A stretch of 64,000 nucleotides of DNA from Sva-07 sp963793335. GTDB lineage: Bacteria > Actinomycetota > Acidimicrobiia > Acidimicrobiales > Ilumatobacteraceae. Below the pieces are notes generated by a model, which searched no databases, was not told the DNA's origin, and saw only the letters and a program-made list of their open reading frames with translations. Shown here in pieces: positions 40,564 to 49,127 of the stretch (position 1 is the stretch's first letter; the number at the start of each line of letters is the position of its first letter). The stretch lies in assembly GCA_963793335.1 (NCBI GenBank), contig CAWBZS010000027.1:1-64000 (forward strand), read 5' to 3'. The translations under genes and the position numbers were made by a program.

Positions 40564-40575
40564 TGTCACGTGACA
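40564..40575. promoter_or_regulatory. 12 bp palindrome upstream of rimB-rimK
   Basis: TGTCACGTGACA is a perfect palindrome about 70 bases before the RimB-like start. It may be a regulator site for this pair or the divergent channel gene. Confidence 0.4.
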
Positions 40576-40647
40576 TCGCTCACGCCGACACGACGGAGGT
40601 GGACGACGTCGTCACCAGTGCACCCCCGGGAGCGATAGCGTGCGCGC

Positions 40648-41232
40648 GTGCCACCCACCAGACGAACCGACACCACCGTGCTCGGTTGGCGTGAATGGGT
40701 GGCGTTCCCCGACTGGGACGTTCCCCATCTCAAGGCCAAGATCGACACCGGTGCTCGCACGTCGTCACTGCACGCATTCGGCCTGGAATGGTTCGACCGC
40801 AGCGGCGAACCGTGGGTGCGATTCGAGATCCACCCCTTCCAACGATCGACCAGCGATGCAACCGTGGCCGAGGCCGCCGTGATCGCCACCCGAGACGTCA
40901 AGAGCTCGTCGGGCGCCATCGAGCACCGACCGGTGGTCCACACGACACTGGTGATCGCCGGTCGTCCCGTCGTCGCCGAGATCACGCTCACCCGACGTGA
41001 CGAGATGGGCTTTCGCATGCTGGTCGGACGCGAGGCACTGCGCCGTCGATTCGTGGTCGACCCGGCCGTGTCGTACCGCGGCGGTCGTCCAGACAAGACC
41101 ATCCGTCGCCGCAATCGCGACAACACGTCAGCGGCCAAGGCCCCTGCGAAGCGAGCTGCCGGCAAACCCACCAGCAAGCCCTCCGCCAAGCAGGCGTCGG
41201 TCCAAAAGCCATCGGCAAGGAAGTCCTCATGA
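40648..41232 (+). CDS. RimB-like retropepsin (ATP-dependent zinc protease family)
   Basis: A 194-residue protein starting at GTG. AKIDTGARTSSLHAF is the conserved active-site segment of the RimB/DUF785 aspartyl-protease family; VAEITLTRRDEMGFRMLVGR is the second conserved block. After residue 150 it has a basic low-complexity tail (SAAKAPAKRAAGKPTSKPSA). Family partners act with RimK in trimming or regulating glutamate tails on ribosomal protein S6 in Pseudomonas. The stop overlaps the rimK start (ATGA). Confidence 0.88.
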   Translation: MPPTRRTDTTVLGWREWVAFPDWDVPHLKAKIDTGARTSSLHAFGLEWFDRSGEPWVRFEIHPFQRSTSDATVAEAAVIATRDVKSSSGAIEHRPVVHTTLVIAGRPVVAEITLTRRDEMGFRMLVGREALRRRFVVDPAVSYRGGRPDKTIRRRNRDNTSAAKAPAKRAAGKPTSKPSAKQASVQKPSARKSS

Positions 41233-42422
41233 AACTTGCGATCCTGTCCCGGGCTCCTCGCGCCTACAGCACCCAACGCCTGAAGCTGGCCGCGATCGAC
41301 CGCGGCCACGACTGCAAGGTGCTCGACACCCTGCGCTTCGCCATCGATCTCTCGCGCGAAGAGCCCGACCTCCAGTTCCGCGGCAAGCCGCTGTCCGACT
41401 ACGACGCGATCGTCCCGCGCATCGGCGCGTCGATCACGTACTTCGGCTCGGCGGTCGTGCGTCAGTTCGAACAGATGGACGTGTTCACGCCGAACACCGC
41501 CAACGGGATCACCAACTCTCGCGACAAACTCCGCGCCATCCAGATCCTCTCACGACACGACATCGGCATGCCCAGGACCGCATTCGTGCGCAATCGCCAA
41601 GACGTCCTGCCGGCGATCGACCGCGTCGGCGGCGCACCGGTCGTGATCAAGCTCTTGGAGGGCACCCAGGGGATCGGCGTGATCCTGGCCCCCGACCGCA
41701 AGGTCGCCGAGGCGATCATCGAAACGCTGCACAACACCAAGCAGAACGTGCTGATCCAGGAGTTCATCGCCGAGAGCAAGGGTCGCGACATCCGCGCACT
41801 CGTGGTCGGCGATCGCGTGGTGGCGGCGATGCGGCGCACCGCGCAGGGCGACGAGTTCCGCTCGAACGTCCACCGCGGCGGGTCGGTCGAGCGTGTGTCC
41901 CTCGATCCCGAGTACGAGCGCACTGCAGTGCGTTCTGCGCAGATCATGGGCTTGCGAGTCGCCGGGGTCGACATGCTCGAAGGCAACGACGGCCCGATGG
42001 TGATGGAGGTGAACTCGTCGCCCGGGCTCGAAGGCATCGAGACCGCCACTGGGCTCGACGTGGCCGGAGCGATCATCGACCACGTCGGCAACCAGGTCGC
42101 CTTCCCCGAACTCGATGTGCGACAGCGCCTCACGGTGAGCACCGGCTACGGCGTCGCCGAGTTGCTCGTGCGCGAAGCCGGCGACTTCGTCGGCAAGACG
42201 ATCGGCGAGTCCGGCCTCCGCGACCGCGACATCACCGTGCTCACACTGCATCGCGACACCGACGTGATCCCCAACCCACGCGACGCACGCAAGCTCGAAG
42301 CCAACGACCGTCTGCTCTGCTTCGGCAACCTCGAGGAGATGCGCGACATGATCCCGGCGCGCCGCCGGCGACGCGCTCGCGTCCGCAAACTTCCGGAGCA
42401 CCCGCTGCCCGAGCCCGAGTGA
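41229..42422 (+). CDS. rimK: RimK-type ATP-grasp ligase fused to TrkA-C domain
   Basis: A 397-residue protein. Residues 1-300 are RimK: MKLAILSRAPRAYSTQRL, VPRIGASITYFGSAVVRQFE, VIKLLEGTQGIGVIL (nucleotide binding) and VMEVNSSPGLEGIE (metal site). RimK adds glutamates to the C-terminus of S6 in E. coli. Residues 305-375 (GYGVAELLVREAGDFVGKTI, then RLLCFGNLEEMRDM) form a TrkA-C/RCK_C ligand-binding domain not present in E. coli RimK. The end is an Arg-rich tail. Coupled with the RimB-like gene. Confidence 0.92.
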   Translation: MKLAILSRAPRAYSTQRLKLAAIDRGHDCKVLDTLRFAIDLSREEPDLQFRGKPLSDYDAIVPRIGASITYFGSAVVRQFEQMDVFTPNTANGITNSRDKLRAIQILSRHDIGMPRTAFVRNRQDVLPAIDRVGGAPVVIKLLEGTQGIGVILAPDRKVAEAIIETLHNTKQNVLIQEFIAESKGRDIRALVVGDRVVAAMRRTAQGDEFRSNVHRGGSVERVSLDPEYERTAVRSAQIMGLRVAGVDMLEGNDGPMVMEVNSSPGLEGIETATGLDVAGAIIDHVGNQVAFPELDVRQRLTVSTGYGVAELLVREAGDFVGKTIGESGLRDRDITVLTLHRDTDVIPNPRDARKLEANDRLLCFGNLEEMRDMIPARRRRRARVRKLPEHPLPEPE

Positions 42423-42457
42423 CACACGCCCCGCCGGCGCAGAGGTACCGTTCGTCT

Positions 42458-43663
42458 GTGCACGACGCAGTCGACCTCGACGACATCCGTCGTGCCCGCG
42501 ACGTGATCGGCGACGTCGTCAAGCACACGCCGGTGGTGAGTTCGTTCACGCTGTCGGGTGACATCGGGGGCAACGTGGTCCTCAAGGCCGAGAACCTGCA
42601 GCGCACCGGCGCGTTCAAGATCCGCGGTGCGATCAGCAAGGTGGCCTCGCTCGGTGACGCAGCAACGCGCGGCGTCACCACCGGCAGTGCCGGCAACCAC
42701 GCGCAGGCGCTGGCGTTCGCTGCGCAGCACTTCGGTGTCCCCTGCGAGATCGTCGTGCCCGTCGGCGCCCCGATCACCAAGATCGAGGCCTGCCGCGCAT
42801 TCGGCGCGACCGTCGTGGAAGAGGGCGCCGCGTTGGCCGAGGCCGTGGCGGCCTCGAAGCGTCGGGCTGATGCGACGGGCATGTCGTTCTGCGCCCCCTT
42901 CGATGATCCGGCGATCGTCGCCGGGCAGGGCACCCTCGGGCTCGAGCTCGTGGAGGACCTCGACGATCTCGCCACGGTGATCGTCCCGCTCGGCGGCGGC
43001 GGCCTGATCAGCGGTGTGGCGATCGCCGTCAAGTCGCTCCGCCCCGACGTGCGGGTGATCGGTGTCCAGGCGTCCGTGTGCGCCCCGTACGCCGGAGGGG
43101 TCCCCGCCGACGGGCCGGTCCTCACGCTCGCCGACGGCATCGCCGTCAAGTACCCGGGTGAGGTCACCGGCGCGCTGGTCGAACGCTGGGTCGACGAGGT
43201 GGTGGTCGTCGACGAGGACGCCATCGCCGACGCCATGGTGCTGCTGATGGACCGAGCCAAGCTCTACGTGGAAGGCGCGGGCGCTGTTGGCGTGTCGGCA
43301 CTGCTGGCGAGAGCGGTCGCGCCGAGCCCACACGGTTCGACCTGTGTCGTGCTGTCGGGCGGCAACGTCGATCTGGGGGTGGTCCCGAGTCTGATTCGAC
43401 GCAACGAGAACTCGGCCGGTCGACGGCTGTCGATCGTCGCCCGCATCGACGACCGCCCCGGTGGCCTGGCGACGCTGCTGGCAGTGTTCGCCGACGGCGG
43501 TGCCGACCTGATCGAGGTGCAGCACGTCCGCGAGGGCCTCGACCTCCACGTTCGAGAGACCGGTATTCACGCCACGTTCGAGGTGCGCAGTCGCACCCAG
43601 GGCCTCAGCTTGCTCGACGCCGCGCGGTCGCGCGGCTACGAGATCCGTGCCAGCGACTGGTGA
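42458..43663 (+). CDS. ilvA: Threonine ammonia-lyase with ACT domain
   Basis: A 401-residue PLP enzyme. AENLQRTGAFKIRGA carries the Schiff-base lysine, TTGSAGNHAQALAFAA binds the substrate, and PLGGGGLISGVAIAVK binds the cofactor phosphate. From about residue 325 there is a single ACT-like domain (SIVARIDDRPGGLATLLAVF). The length and one ACT domain match the short TdcB/YgkX-type deaminase, so it may serve breakdown of threonine and serine or isoleucine synthesis. Start GTG at 42458. Confidence 0.93.
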   Translation: MHDAVDLDDIRRARDVIGDVVKHTPVVSSFTLSGDIGGNVVLKAENLQRTGAFKIRGAISKVASLGDAATRGVTTGSAGNHAQALAFAAQHFGVPCEIVVPVGAPITKIEACRAFGATVVEEGAALAEAVAASKRRADATGMSFCAPFDDPAIVAGQGTLGLELVEDLDDLATVIVPLGGGGLISGVAIAVKSLRPDVRVIGVQASVCAPYAGGVPADGPVLTLADGIAVKYPGEVTGALVERWVDEVVVVDEDAIADAMVLLMDRAKLYVEGAGAVGVSALLARAVAPSPHGSTCVVLSGGNVDLGVVPSLIRRNENSAGRRLSIVARIDDRPGGLATLLAVFADGGADLIEVQHVREGLDLHVRETGIHATFEVRSRTQGLSLLDAARSRGYEIRASDW

Positions 43664-43713
43664 GCACCGCGCTGAGCAACCCGGCAAGCAACTCGACGCC
43701 GCGACTGGCGTGA

Positions 43714-43731
43714 CTACCTACTGGTCGGTAG
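43714..43731. promoter_or_regulatory. TetR-type operator candidate upstream of desaturase
   Basis: CTACC-TACTGGTC-GGTAG, an 18 bp palindrome with matching inner AC/GT, resembles operators of TetR regulators of acyl-CoA metabolism. It ends 10 bases before the start codon, so a bound repressor would block transcription or initiation. Confidence 0.5.
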
Positions 43732-43741
43732 GGTCGAGGGG

Positions 43742-44659
43742 GTGAACGAGTCCGAGATCCTCCACGAGCTCACACCGGTCGCCGAGGCGCTCCTCGAGCG
43801 GCACCTGACAACGTCGAAGGAGTGGTTCCCCCACGACTACGTGCCGTACAGCCGCGGCCGCGATCATGAGCCCGGACATCAGTGGAGTCCCGAGGATGCC
43901 GACCTCGCCGGCCATGAACTGGGCCCCGAAGTTCGCAGTGCACTCCTCGTCAATCTGCTCACCGAGGACAACCTGCCGTACTACTTCCGCACGGTCGAAG
44001 GCATGTTCGGCAAGGACGGCGCATGGGGCACCTGGGTCCGTCGATGGACAGCCGAGGAAGGTCGCCACTCGATGGCGATCTACGGCTACCTGATGACCAC
44101 GCGCGCCATCGATCCGGTCGAACTCGAACGCTCTCGGATGGCACAGGTGTCGGGCGGTCAGACCCCCGAGCCCGAGCTGCACGAGGGGTTCATCTACCTG
44201 GCACTGCAGGAACTGGCCACGCGTATCTCGCACCGCAACACCGGAGCGCTGCTCGGCGACCCGGTCGGCTACGAGGTGATGAAGCGGGTCGGGAGCGACG
44301 AGAACCTCCACCAACTCTTCTATCGTGACCTCGCCGCGGCGGCGATCGAGGCCGATCCGAACACGATGATGATCGCCATGGAGAAGCAGGTCAGGAGCTT
44401 CGCGATGCCCGGTACCGGCATCCCCGACTTCGACCGCCATGCGGCACTGATCGCTCGCGCCGGCATCTACGACCTCCAGATCCACCACGAGCAGATTCTC
44501 GTCCCGGTCGTGATGCGCCAATGGCACGCCGACAAGATCGGTGGCCTCTCGGGCGAGGGCGCCGCTGCCCAGGAGAAGCTGATGAAGCGCCTCGCGACGA
44601 GCGAGAAGGTCGCCAAGCGCTTCGCCGAACGCCGCGACGCCGCCATGGCGTCCGCCTGA
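43742..44659 (+). CDS. Acyl-ACP desaturase (ferritin-like di-iron)
   Basis: A 305-residue member of the soluble fatty acid desaturase type 2 family. Di-iron ligand motifs are visible: TEDNLPYYFR, then TAEEGRHSMAIYGYLM and KRVGSDENLHQLFYR, each giving the E or ExxH pattern. It resembles mycobacterial DesA-like enzymes, which put double bonds into acyl chains on ACP. The GTG start follows GAGGG. A TetR-like operator overlaps its upstream region; no TetR gene lies nearby. Confidence 0.93.
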   Translation: MNESEILHELTPVAEALLERHLTTSKEWFPHDYVPYSRGRDHEPGHQWSPEDADLAGHELGPEVRSALLVNLLTEDNLPYYFRTVEGMFGKDGAWGTWVRRWTAEEGRHSMAIYGYLMTTRAIDPVELERSRMAQVSGGQTPEPELHEGFIYLALQELATRISHRNTGALLGDPVGYEVMKRVGSDENLHQLFYRDLAAAAIEADPNTMMIAMEKQVRSFAMPGTGIPDFDRHAALIARAGIYDLQIHHEQILVPVVMRQWHADKIGGLSGEGAAAQEKLMKRLATSEKVAKRFAERRDAAMASA

Positions 44660-44680
44660 CCCAGCAGGCCCCACCCCACG

Positions 44681-44721
44681 CGATGAGTCTTCGCGCGGAC
44701 AGGTCGCGTGGAAACTCATCG
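44681..44721. repeat. Palindromic repeat family P41, copy 2
   Basis: A 41 bp palindrome beginning CGATGAGTCTTCGCGCGGAC and ending GGAAACTCATCG, preceded by CCCCACCCCACG. It forms a pair with copy 3, 22 bases downstream. Confidence 0.92.
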
Positions 44722-44743
44722 CTTGCCGTCACCCCACCCCGAG

Positions 44744-44784
44744 CGATGAGTCTTCGCGCGGACAGGTCACGCGGAAACTCATCG
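44744..44784. repeat. Palindromic repeat family P41, copy 3
   Basis: Same orientation and flank as copy 2, with one or two changed bases in the right arm (ACGCGGAAACTCATCG). Lies downstream of the two-component operon. Confidence 0.92.
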
Positions 44785-44862
44785 CCTCGATCTGGCGACC
44801 ACCATGCGGTGGGTGGACCGGCCCATGGGACGGTCGGGCCCATCGGGGGAATGCGAGCGGGG

Positions 44863-45540
44863 TCAGGGGCGGGCGGCGAGGTAGGAGAGCACCGCCAACA
44901 CCCGGCGGTGAGCGGTCTGCTCGACGTCGAGGTCCAGTTTGGTGAACACATTGGAGATGTGCTTCTCGACCGCACCGAGCGACACGACCAGCCGTTCGGC
45001 GATACCGCTGTTCGAGAGCCCCTCGGCCATCAGCCCCAACACTTCGGATTCGCGAGGCGTGAGGCGGTCGAGCTCTGCACTCCGTCCGGTACGTCCGATC
45101 AACTGACGCACGACCTCGGCATCGACGGCGCTCCCGCCCGCCGCGACGCGACGCACTGCCGCGACGAAGTCAGCAACGTCGATCACGCGGTCTTTCAGCA
45201 GGTAGCCGACGCCGGCCGTGTCCCCGCCGAGCAGGTCGGCGGCGTATCGCTCCTCGACGTACTGCGACAGCACGAGCACCGCAACGCCCGGATGGACACG
45301 ACGGACCTCAAGCGCCGCACGGATGCCCTCGTCGGTGTACGTCGGGGGCATGCGGACGTCGACGAGCACAACGTCGGGGAGCATGTCGGCGACGGCTGCA
45401 AGGAGCGCGTCGGCATCACCGACGGCAGCGACCACCTCGATCCGAGCGTCCTGCAGTAGCCGGACCAGGCCATCGCGCAGCAGCACCGAGTCGTCGGCAA
45501 CGACGGCGCGGAGCACCCCGTCGGACGCGGTGGCAGTCAC
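44863..45540 (-). CDS. NarL/LuxR-type response regulator
   Basis: A 225-residue regulator. The receiver has the acid pair in AVVADDSVLL, the phospho-Asp in VVLVDVRMPP and the Lys in GYLLKDRV. The C-terminal GerE helix-turn-helix is LTPRESEVLGLMAEGLSNSG then AVEKHISNVFTKLDLD. The ATG overlaps the kinase stop (ATGA). As last gene of the ABC/kinase operon it probably controls that operon. Confidence 0.95.
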   Translation of the reverse strand: MTATASDGVLRAVVADDSVLLRDGLVRLLQDARIEVVAAVGDADALLAAVADMLPDVVLVDVRMPPTYTDEGIRAALEVRRVHPGVAVLVLSQYVEERYAADLLGGDTAGVGYLLKDRVIDVADFVAAVRRVAAGGSAVDAEVVRQLIGRTGRSAELDRLTPRESEVLGLMAEGLSNSGIAERLVVSLGAVEKHISNVFTKLDLDVEQTAHRRVLAVLSYLAARP

Positions 45541-46880
45541 GGGCTCGGCACCGGCGGTGGAAGGGGCGAGGCGACACGAGCAGGAAGCACGGCGACCAGT
45601 GTGGTCGGCCCGCCACGCGGCGACTCGATCCGCAGCTCGCCGTCGAGCCCCTCGACACGAGCGCGGATCCCGGCGAGGCCGGTCCCGTGGCCGGGGTCGG
45701 CGCCGCCCCGCCCGTCGTCGCGCACGGTGATCGCCACATGCCCGCCGTCGGCGCCGTCGACCACGACCGACGCAGTACGGGCCCTGGCGTGCTTCTGGAT
45801 GTTGGCGACCGCTTCGTTGACGACGTAGTAGGCGGTGGCGGCGACGTCATCGGCGACGTCGCCCGCAAGCGTGACGTCGACACTGATCGGGATCGACGCC
45901 GACGCAACGATCGACGAGAGGGCTGCGTCGAGGCCACGGTCATCGAGGACGGCCGGATGTAGGCCCCGGCCGATGACACGGAGTTCGCCCACAGCGCTGC
46001 GAACCTTCGTGAGCGCGTCGTCGAGCAGCACACGTGCGGCGTCGGGATCGTCGTCGACGCGCTGACGGGCGCGGCCGATGTCGATGCCGAGCGCCACGAG
46101 CTGTTGCTGGACCCCATCGTGCAGATCGCGCTCGATTCGACGCCGTTCGGCACCGACCGCCTCGAGAATCAGCGCTCGTTGATCCGACAGTTCGTCGACG
46201 CGCTCCTGGAGTTCCGACGTCGGATCGGGTCCGAGGAACCAGGCGACGAAGGCGCGCTGGAATCCGGCGACAGCGGTCGTGATGCGCGGCGCAACGCCGG
46301 CGACGGCCACGCCGATGATCACGGCGAACAAGTCCAACGATGCAAGGTCGAACACCGTGGCGAAGAAGAGCGTCAGCAGCGCAATCCAGGGAGCGACGGC
46401 GACGGCGAACAGGAGCGGCGCCGCGATGAGCTGGGCACACACGAACGCAACCTGACGCCAGCGCTCGGGATCTGCCAGGGCGGCGCTCACGCGCCGGAAC
46501 CACGACCGCCCAGGGGAGACGGGCACCGTGGACGGCTGCGAGCGGCGATCGATCGGCTCGCCCATCCACGATGCCCGCCGTCGCTCGACGTCGGTCATCG
46601 CCTCGATCAGCGCAAACGCCGGAAGGATGAGCACGAGCCCCACGACCACGAAGACCAGCCCGAACGTGACCGAGATGACGGCGACACCGACGATGAACAT
46701 CACCACCGCCCAGAGCGCGCCAACCGCGAGGTACCCAAGCGCGACCCAGGTGTCGGCGATGACGATCGGCCGGTACCAGCGCTCGATCGCCCTACGCCAC
46801 GGAGTCGGCGACGGAGATGTCGTGTTCACCCCACCAGTGTCGCTCACTGCGACGACGTCTGCCTCCGCTCCGTTGTTCAC
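45537..46880 (-). CDS. Sensor histidine kinase (HisKA_3/DesK type)
   Basis: A 447-residue membrane kinase. Two hydrophobic hairpins (about residues 35-95 and 140-205) form the sensor region with no large outer domain, as in intramembrane-sensing kinases. The phospho-His is in RIERDLHDGVQQQLVALGID. The ATPase has NEAVANIQKHA, RDDGRGG and GTGLAGIRARVEGLDG. The GTG at 46880 has a GAGGAG site six bases upstream and overlaps the permease stop (GTGA). Its transporter partners suggest detection of an antimicrobial or envelope stress. Confidence 0.93.
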   Translation of the reverse strand: MNNGAEADVVAVSDTGGVNTTSPSPTPWRRAIERWYRPIVIADTWVALGYLAVGALWAVVMFIVGVAVISVTFGLVFVVVGLVLILPAFALIEAMTDVERRRASWMGEPIDRRSQPSTVPVSPGRSWFRRVSAALADPERWRQVAFVCAQLIAAPLLFAVAVAPWIALLTLFFATVFDLASLDLFAVIIGVAVAGVAPRITTAVAGFQRAFVAWFLGPDPTSELQERVDELSDQRALILEAVGAERRRIERDLHDGVQQQLVALGIDIGRARQRVDDDPDAARVLLDDALTKVRSAVGELRVIGRGLHPAVLDDRGLDAALSSIVASASIPISVDVTLAGDVADDVAATAYYVVNEAVANIQKHARARTASVVVDGADGGHVAITVRDDGRGGADPGHGTGLAGIRARVEGLDGELRIESPRGGPTTLVAVLPARVASPLPPPVPSP

Positions 46881-48085
46881 GTCGCGCTCCTCAGCGTGTC
46901 GGCGACCGATCGCCGTCCGATTCGTTGCATCGTGACGGCGCAGATCGCGGCACATCCGAACAACACGATGAGCGCCGCCGGCAGGATGGCCCCACCGGCG
47001 AACACGAACCCGATGGCGACGGCGTCGGCGCGCTCGAACGATTCGGTGATCGCCTGGGCGCCGAGATAGCCGAGCACTGTGCCGGCGAGGATCCCGAGAG
47101 CGGCCAGGGGCAGCACCTCCAGGACGACCACCCGCGTCACCTGCCGAAAGCGGCCACCGATGGCCTGCATCGTTGCGAACTCGCGGCGACGCTCGTACAC
47201 GTTGACCATCAGGCCCGAGGCGATGGCGAGCCCGGCGACCGTCACGACGACGAGCCCGATCGCACCGAAGATGAGGAGGATCGCGGAGCGCCCGCTGTCG
47301 TCGGACGAGAGATCATCGATCAGCGTGGTCGAAGTCAGACCGGTGAGACCGACCGGTGCTGTACCCGAGTCCGAGTAGATGGCATTCGCTGCACCCGAGT
47401 TGCCCAGATCGGCTGAGAGGGCGTCGACGCCGACGAAGACGGCACGGTTCTTCAGCGGGTGGAGTCCGACCACGCGATACGACTCCGTGCCGGTGGCGAG
47501 TTCGACCTCGATGTCGTCGCCGACAGCGATGCCCACCCGCTCGGCGAAGCCGGTCGTGACCACGACCCCGTCGGCGGACTCGGTGGACAGCCAGGTGCCC
47601 CGGTCGACACGACGGTCGAAGACCGCTGTACCAGGCTCGATTCCGTACACGTCGACCTCCCACCCATCGATCTCACCGACCGTCTCGACACCCGGCTCTG
47701 CGGTCGGATGCTCGGCGATGGCCCGAGCGACCGAGGCACCGTCGATGTCGAGGCCACTGCCGACGAGCGCGGTCCGGCTGTTCCACTCCCACGGCTCGTA
47801 CTCCGACTCGTTGAACGCCGTGATCGTCGTCGCCATCGACGCGATGATCAACAACGCAGCGACCGCGGCGGTGACTTGAGCGACGACGGCGACCGCACGC
47901 GAGCGACGGTGGACGACGGAGCGGAAGGCGGTTCGATCGAGCAGGCCTCCGACCCTGGCGCGGACAACGAGCCGCTCGAACCAACGCTGCCCGAACGGAG
48001 ACCCGTCGCGGTCGCGCGAGCGCGGTCGCCAAGGGGATCCGTGTGACACGCCGGGCCGCGCCGGAGGCGACCAGCGCCGCGCCAC
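46877..48085 (-). CDS. FtsX-type ABC permease, C-terminal part (frameshifted)
   Basis: This frame encodes the second half of a MacB/FtsX-like permease. It holds a membrane helix (VAAVAALLIIASMATTITAF), an outer domain of about 170 residues (EPGVETVGEIDGWEVDVYGI and following) and three C-terminal helices (IFGAIGLVVVTVAGLAIASG, VLPLAALGILAGTVLGYLGA and a last one). Real coding similarity begins near RDRDGSPFGQRW at about 48010; the first 20 codons of the open frame look non-coding. The other half is in a different frame, so the gene is split by a frameshift at about 48001-48023. It could be a true mutation, a sequencing error or a programmed shift. Confidence 0.8.
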   Translation of the reverse strand: MARRWSPPARPGVSHGSPWRPRSRDRDGSPFGQRWFERLVVRARVGGLLDRTAFRSVVHRRSRAVAVVAQVTAAVAALLIIASMATTITAFNESEYEPWEWNSRTALVGSGLDIDGASVARAIAEHPTAEPGVETVGEIDGWEVDVYGIEPGTAVFDRRVDRGTWLSTESADGVVVTTGFAERVGIAVGDDIEVELATGTESYRVVGLHPLKNRAVFVGVDALSADLGNSGAANAIYSDSGTAPVGLTGLTSTTLIDDLSSDDSGRSAILLIFGAIGLVVVTVAGLAIASGLMVNVYERRREFATMQAIGGRFRQVTRVVVLEVLPLAALGILAGTVLGYLGAQAITESFERADAVAIGFVFAGGAILPAALIVLFGCAAICAVTMQRIGRRSVADTLRSAT

Positions 48086-49127
48086 CGAGGGCGAACACCG
48101 CGCTGATCGCGAGGACCGGGACGGAGACGGCGATGCCCGGGGTGATGTCGAGGAACTCCTGCATCACCATGCGGGCGATCACGTTCGAGACAATGATCCC
48201 GAGCGGCAATCCGACGACGACGGCTGCCGCTGCGATCGCAACGGCGAGACGCCTGAGCCGACGACGCAGCGGGCGGCCGCGGGCGCCGAGCGCCCGCATG
48301 ACCGCCGCCTCTCGGGTGCGCTCGACGATCAGGGTGGTGGTCGTCGAGCCGAGCAGGACGAGCGCCACGAGCCCGGCGACGATGCCCAGGAACCCGATCA
48401 TCGTGCTCACCTGCTCGATGTCGGCCTCGATCGGATGGGTGCCGTCAACGACCGTGATGGGAAGTGACGTGGTCGAAATGCCCAGATCGGCAAGCCGACC
48501 TCGGAGCTCGTCGGCAGTGGAGCGAAGCGCTCCGGCCGAGTCGTCGGCGGCTCGGACCGCGAGACGGTTGGCTGCTTCGCCACCGATCTCGGAGGCCGTC
48601 GCCAGCGTCGAGAATGCCACCGACTCGCCCGCCCACCAGCTGGTGAACCCGACACCGACAACCAAGAGTTCGTACTGCTCGCCATCGGGGGCGGTGACAC
48701 TGACGACGTCGCCGAGATTCGCGACGCCATCGGTCACCAGTACCTGACCGGCGGCCGACGGGAGACGACCCGCCGACACGTTGATCGCATCGACGCTGGT
48801 GTCGAGGAGATCTCGGCCAATCACATCGATCACCACGTCACCTGGATCAGGGCCGCCGACACCGACCGACACACGAACCTCAGCGCGAGCATCGTCGACC
48901 CCGTCGATCGACTCGGCCAGTTCCGCCATGTCGACCCCGGAAGCGTCCGTCGTCGGGAGCACGATGTTGGCCATACGGTCACGGTCGACCGAGTCGCGCA
49001 GCGAGTTCGATGCCACCGACGGGATCGCAAACACACCCATCGCACCGAGCGCGAGAGCGAGCGCCAGCACACTCGTCGCAATGCGGGCCGGTGCCCGCCG
49101 GAACTCTCGGAACGCCTGACGCATCAC
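47673..49127 (-). CDS. FtsX-type ABC permease, N-terminal part (frameshifted)
   Basis: This frame encodes the first half: helix 1 (RIATSVLALALALGAMGVFA), an outer domain of about 210 residues, then three helices of an FtsX module (IGFLGIVAGLVALVLLGSTT, VAIAAAAVVVGLPLGIIVSN, and a third). Real coding ends near TALARPR at about 48010; the following 110 codons are Arg-rich and read antisense-like sequence. Joining both halves gives about 750 residues, the normal size for two-module permeases. The start GTG at 49127 (or ATG at 49124) overlaps the ATPase stop. Confidence 0.8.
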   Translation of the reverse strand: MMRQAFREFRRAPARIATSVLALALALGAMGVFAIPSVASNSLRDSVDRDRMANIVLPTTDASGVDMAELAESIDGVDDARAEVRVSVGVGGPDPGDVVIDVIGRDLLDTSVDAINVSAGRLPSAAGQVLVTDGVANLGDVVSVTAPDGEQYELLVVGVGFTSWWAGESVAFSTLATASEIGGEAANRLAVRAADDSAGALRSTADELRGRLADLGISTTSLPITVVDGTHPIEADIEQVSTMIGFLGIVAGLVALVLLGSTTTTLIVERTREAAVMRALGARGRPLRRRLRRLAVAIAAAAVVVGLPLGIIVSNVIARMVMQEFLDITPGIAVSVPVLAISAVFALGGAALVASGAARRVTRIPLATALARPRRVSVRAALVRAARCPRQGRRPARSNRLPLRRPPSLACGRRRRSSHRRGRCVVDHRVDGDDDHGVQRVGVRAVGVEQPDRARRQWPRHRRCLGRSGHRRASDRRAGCRDGR

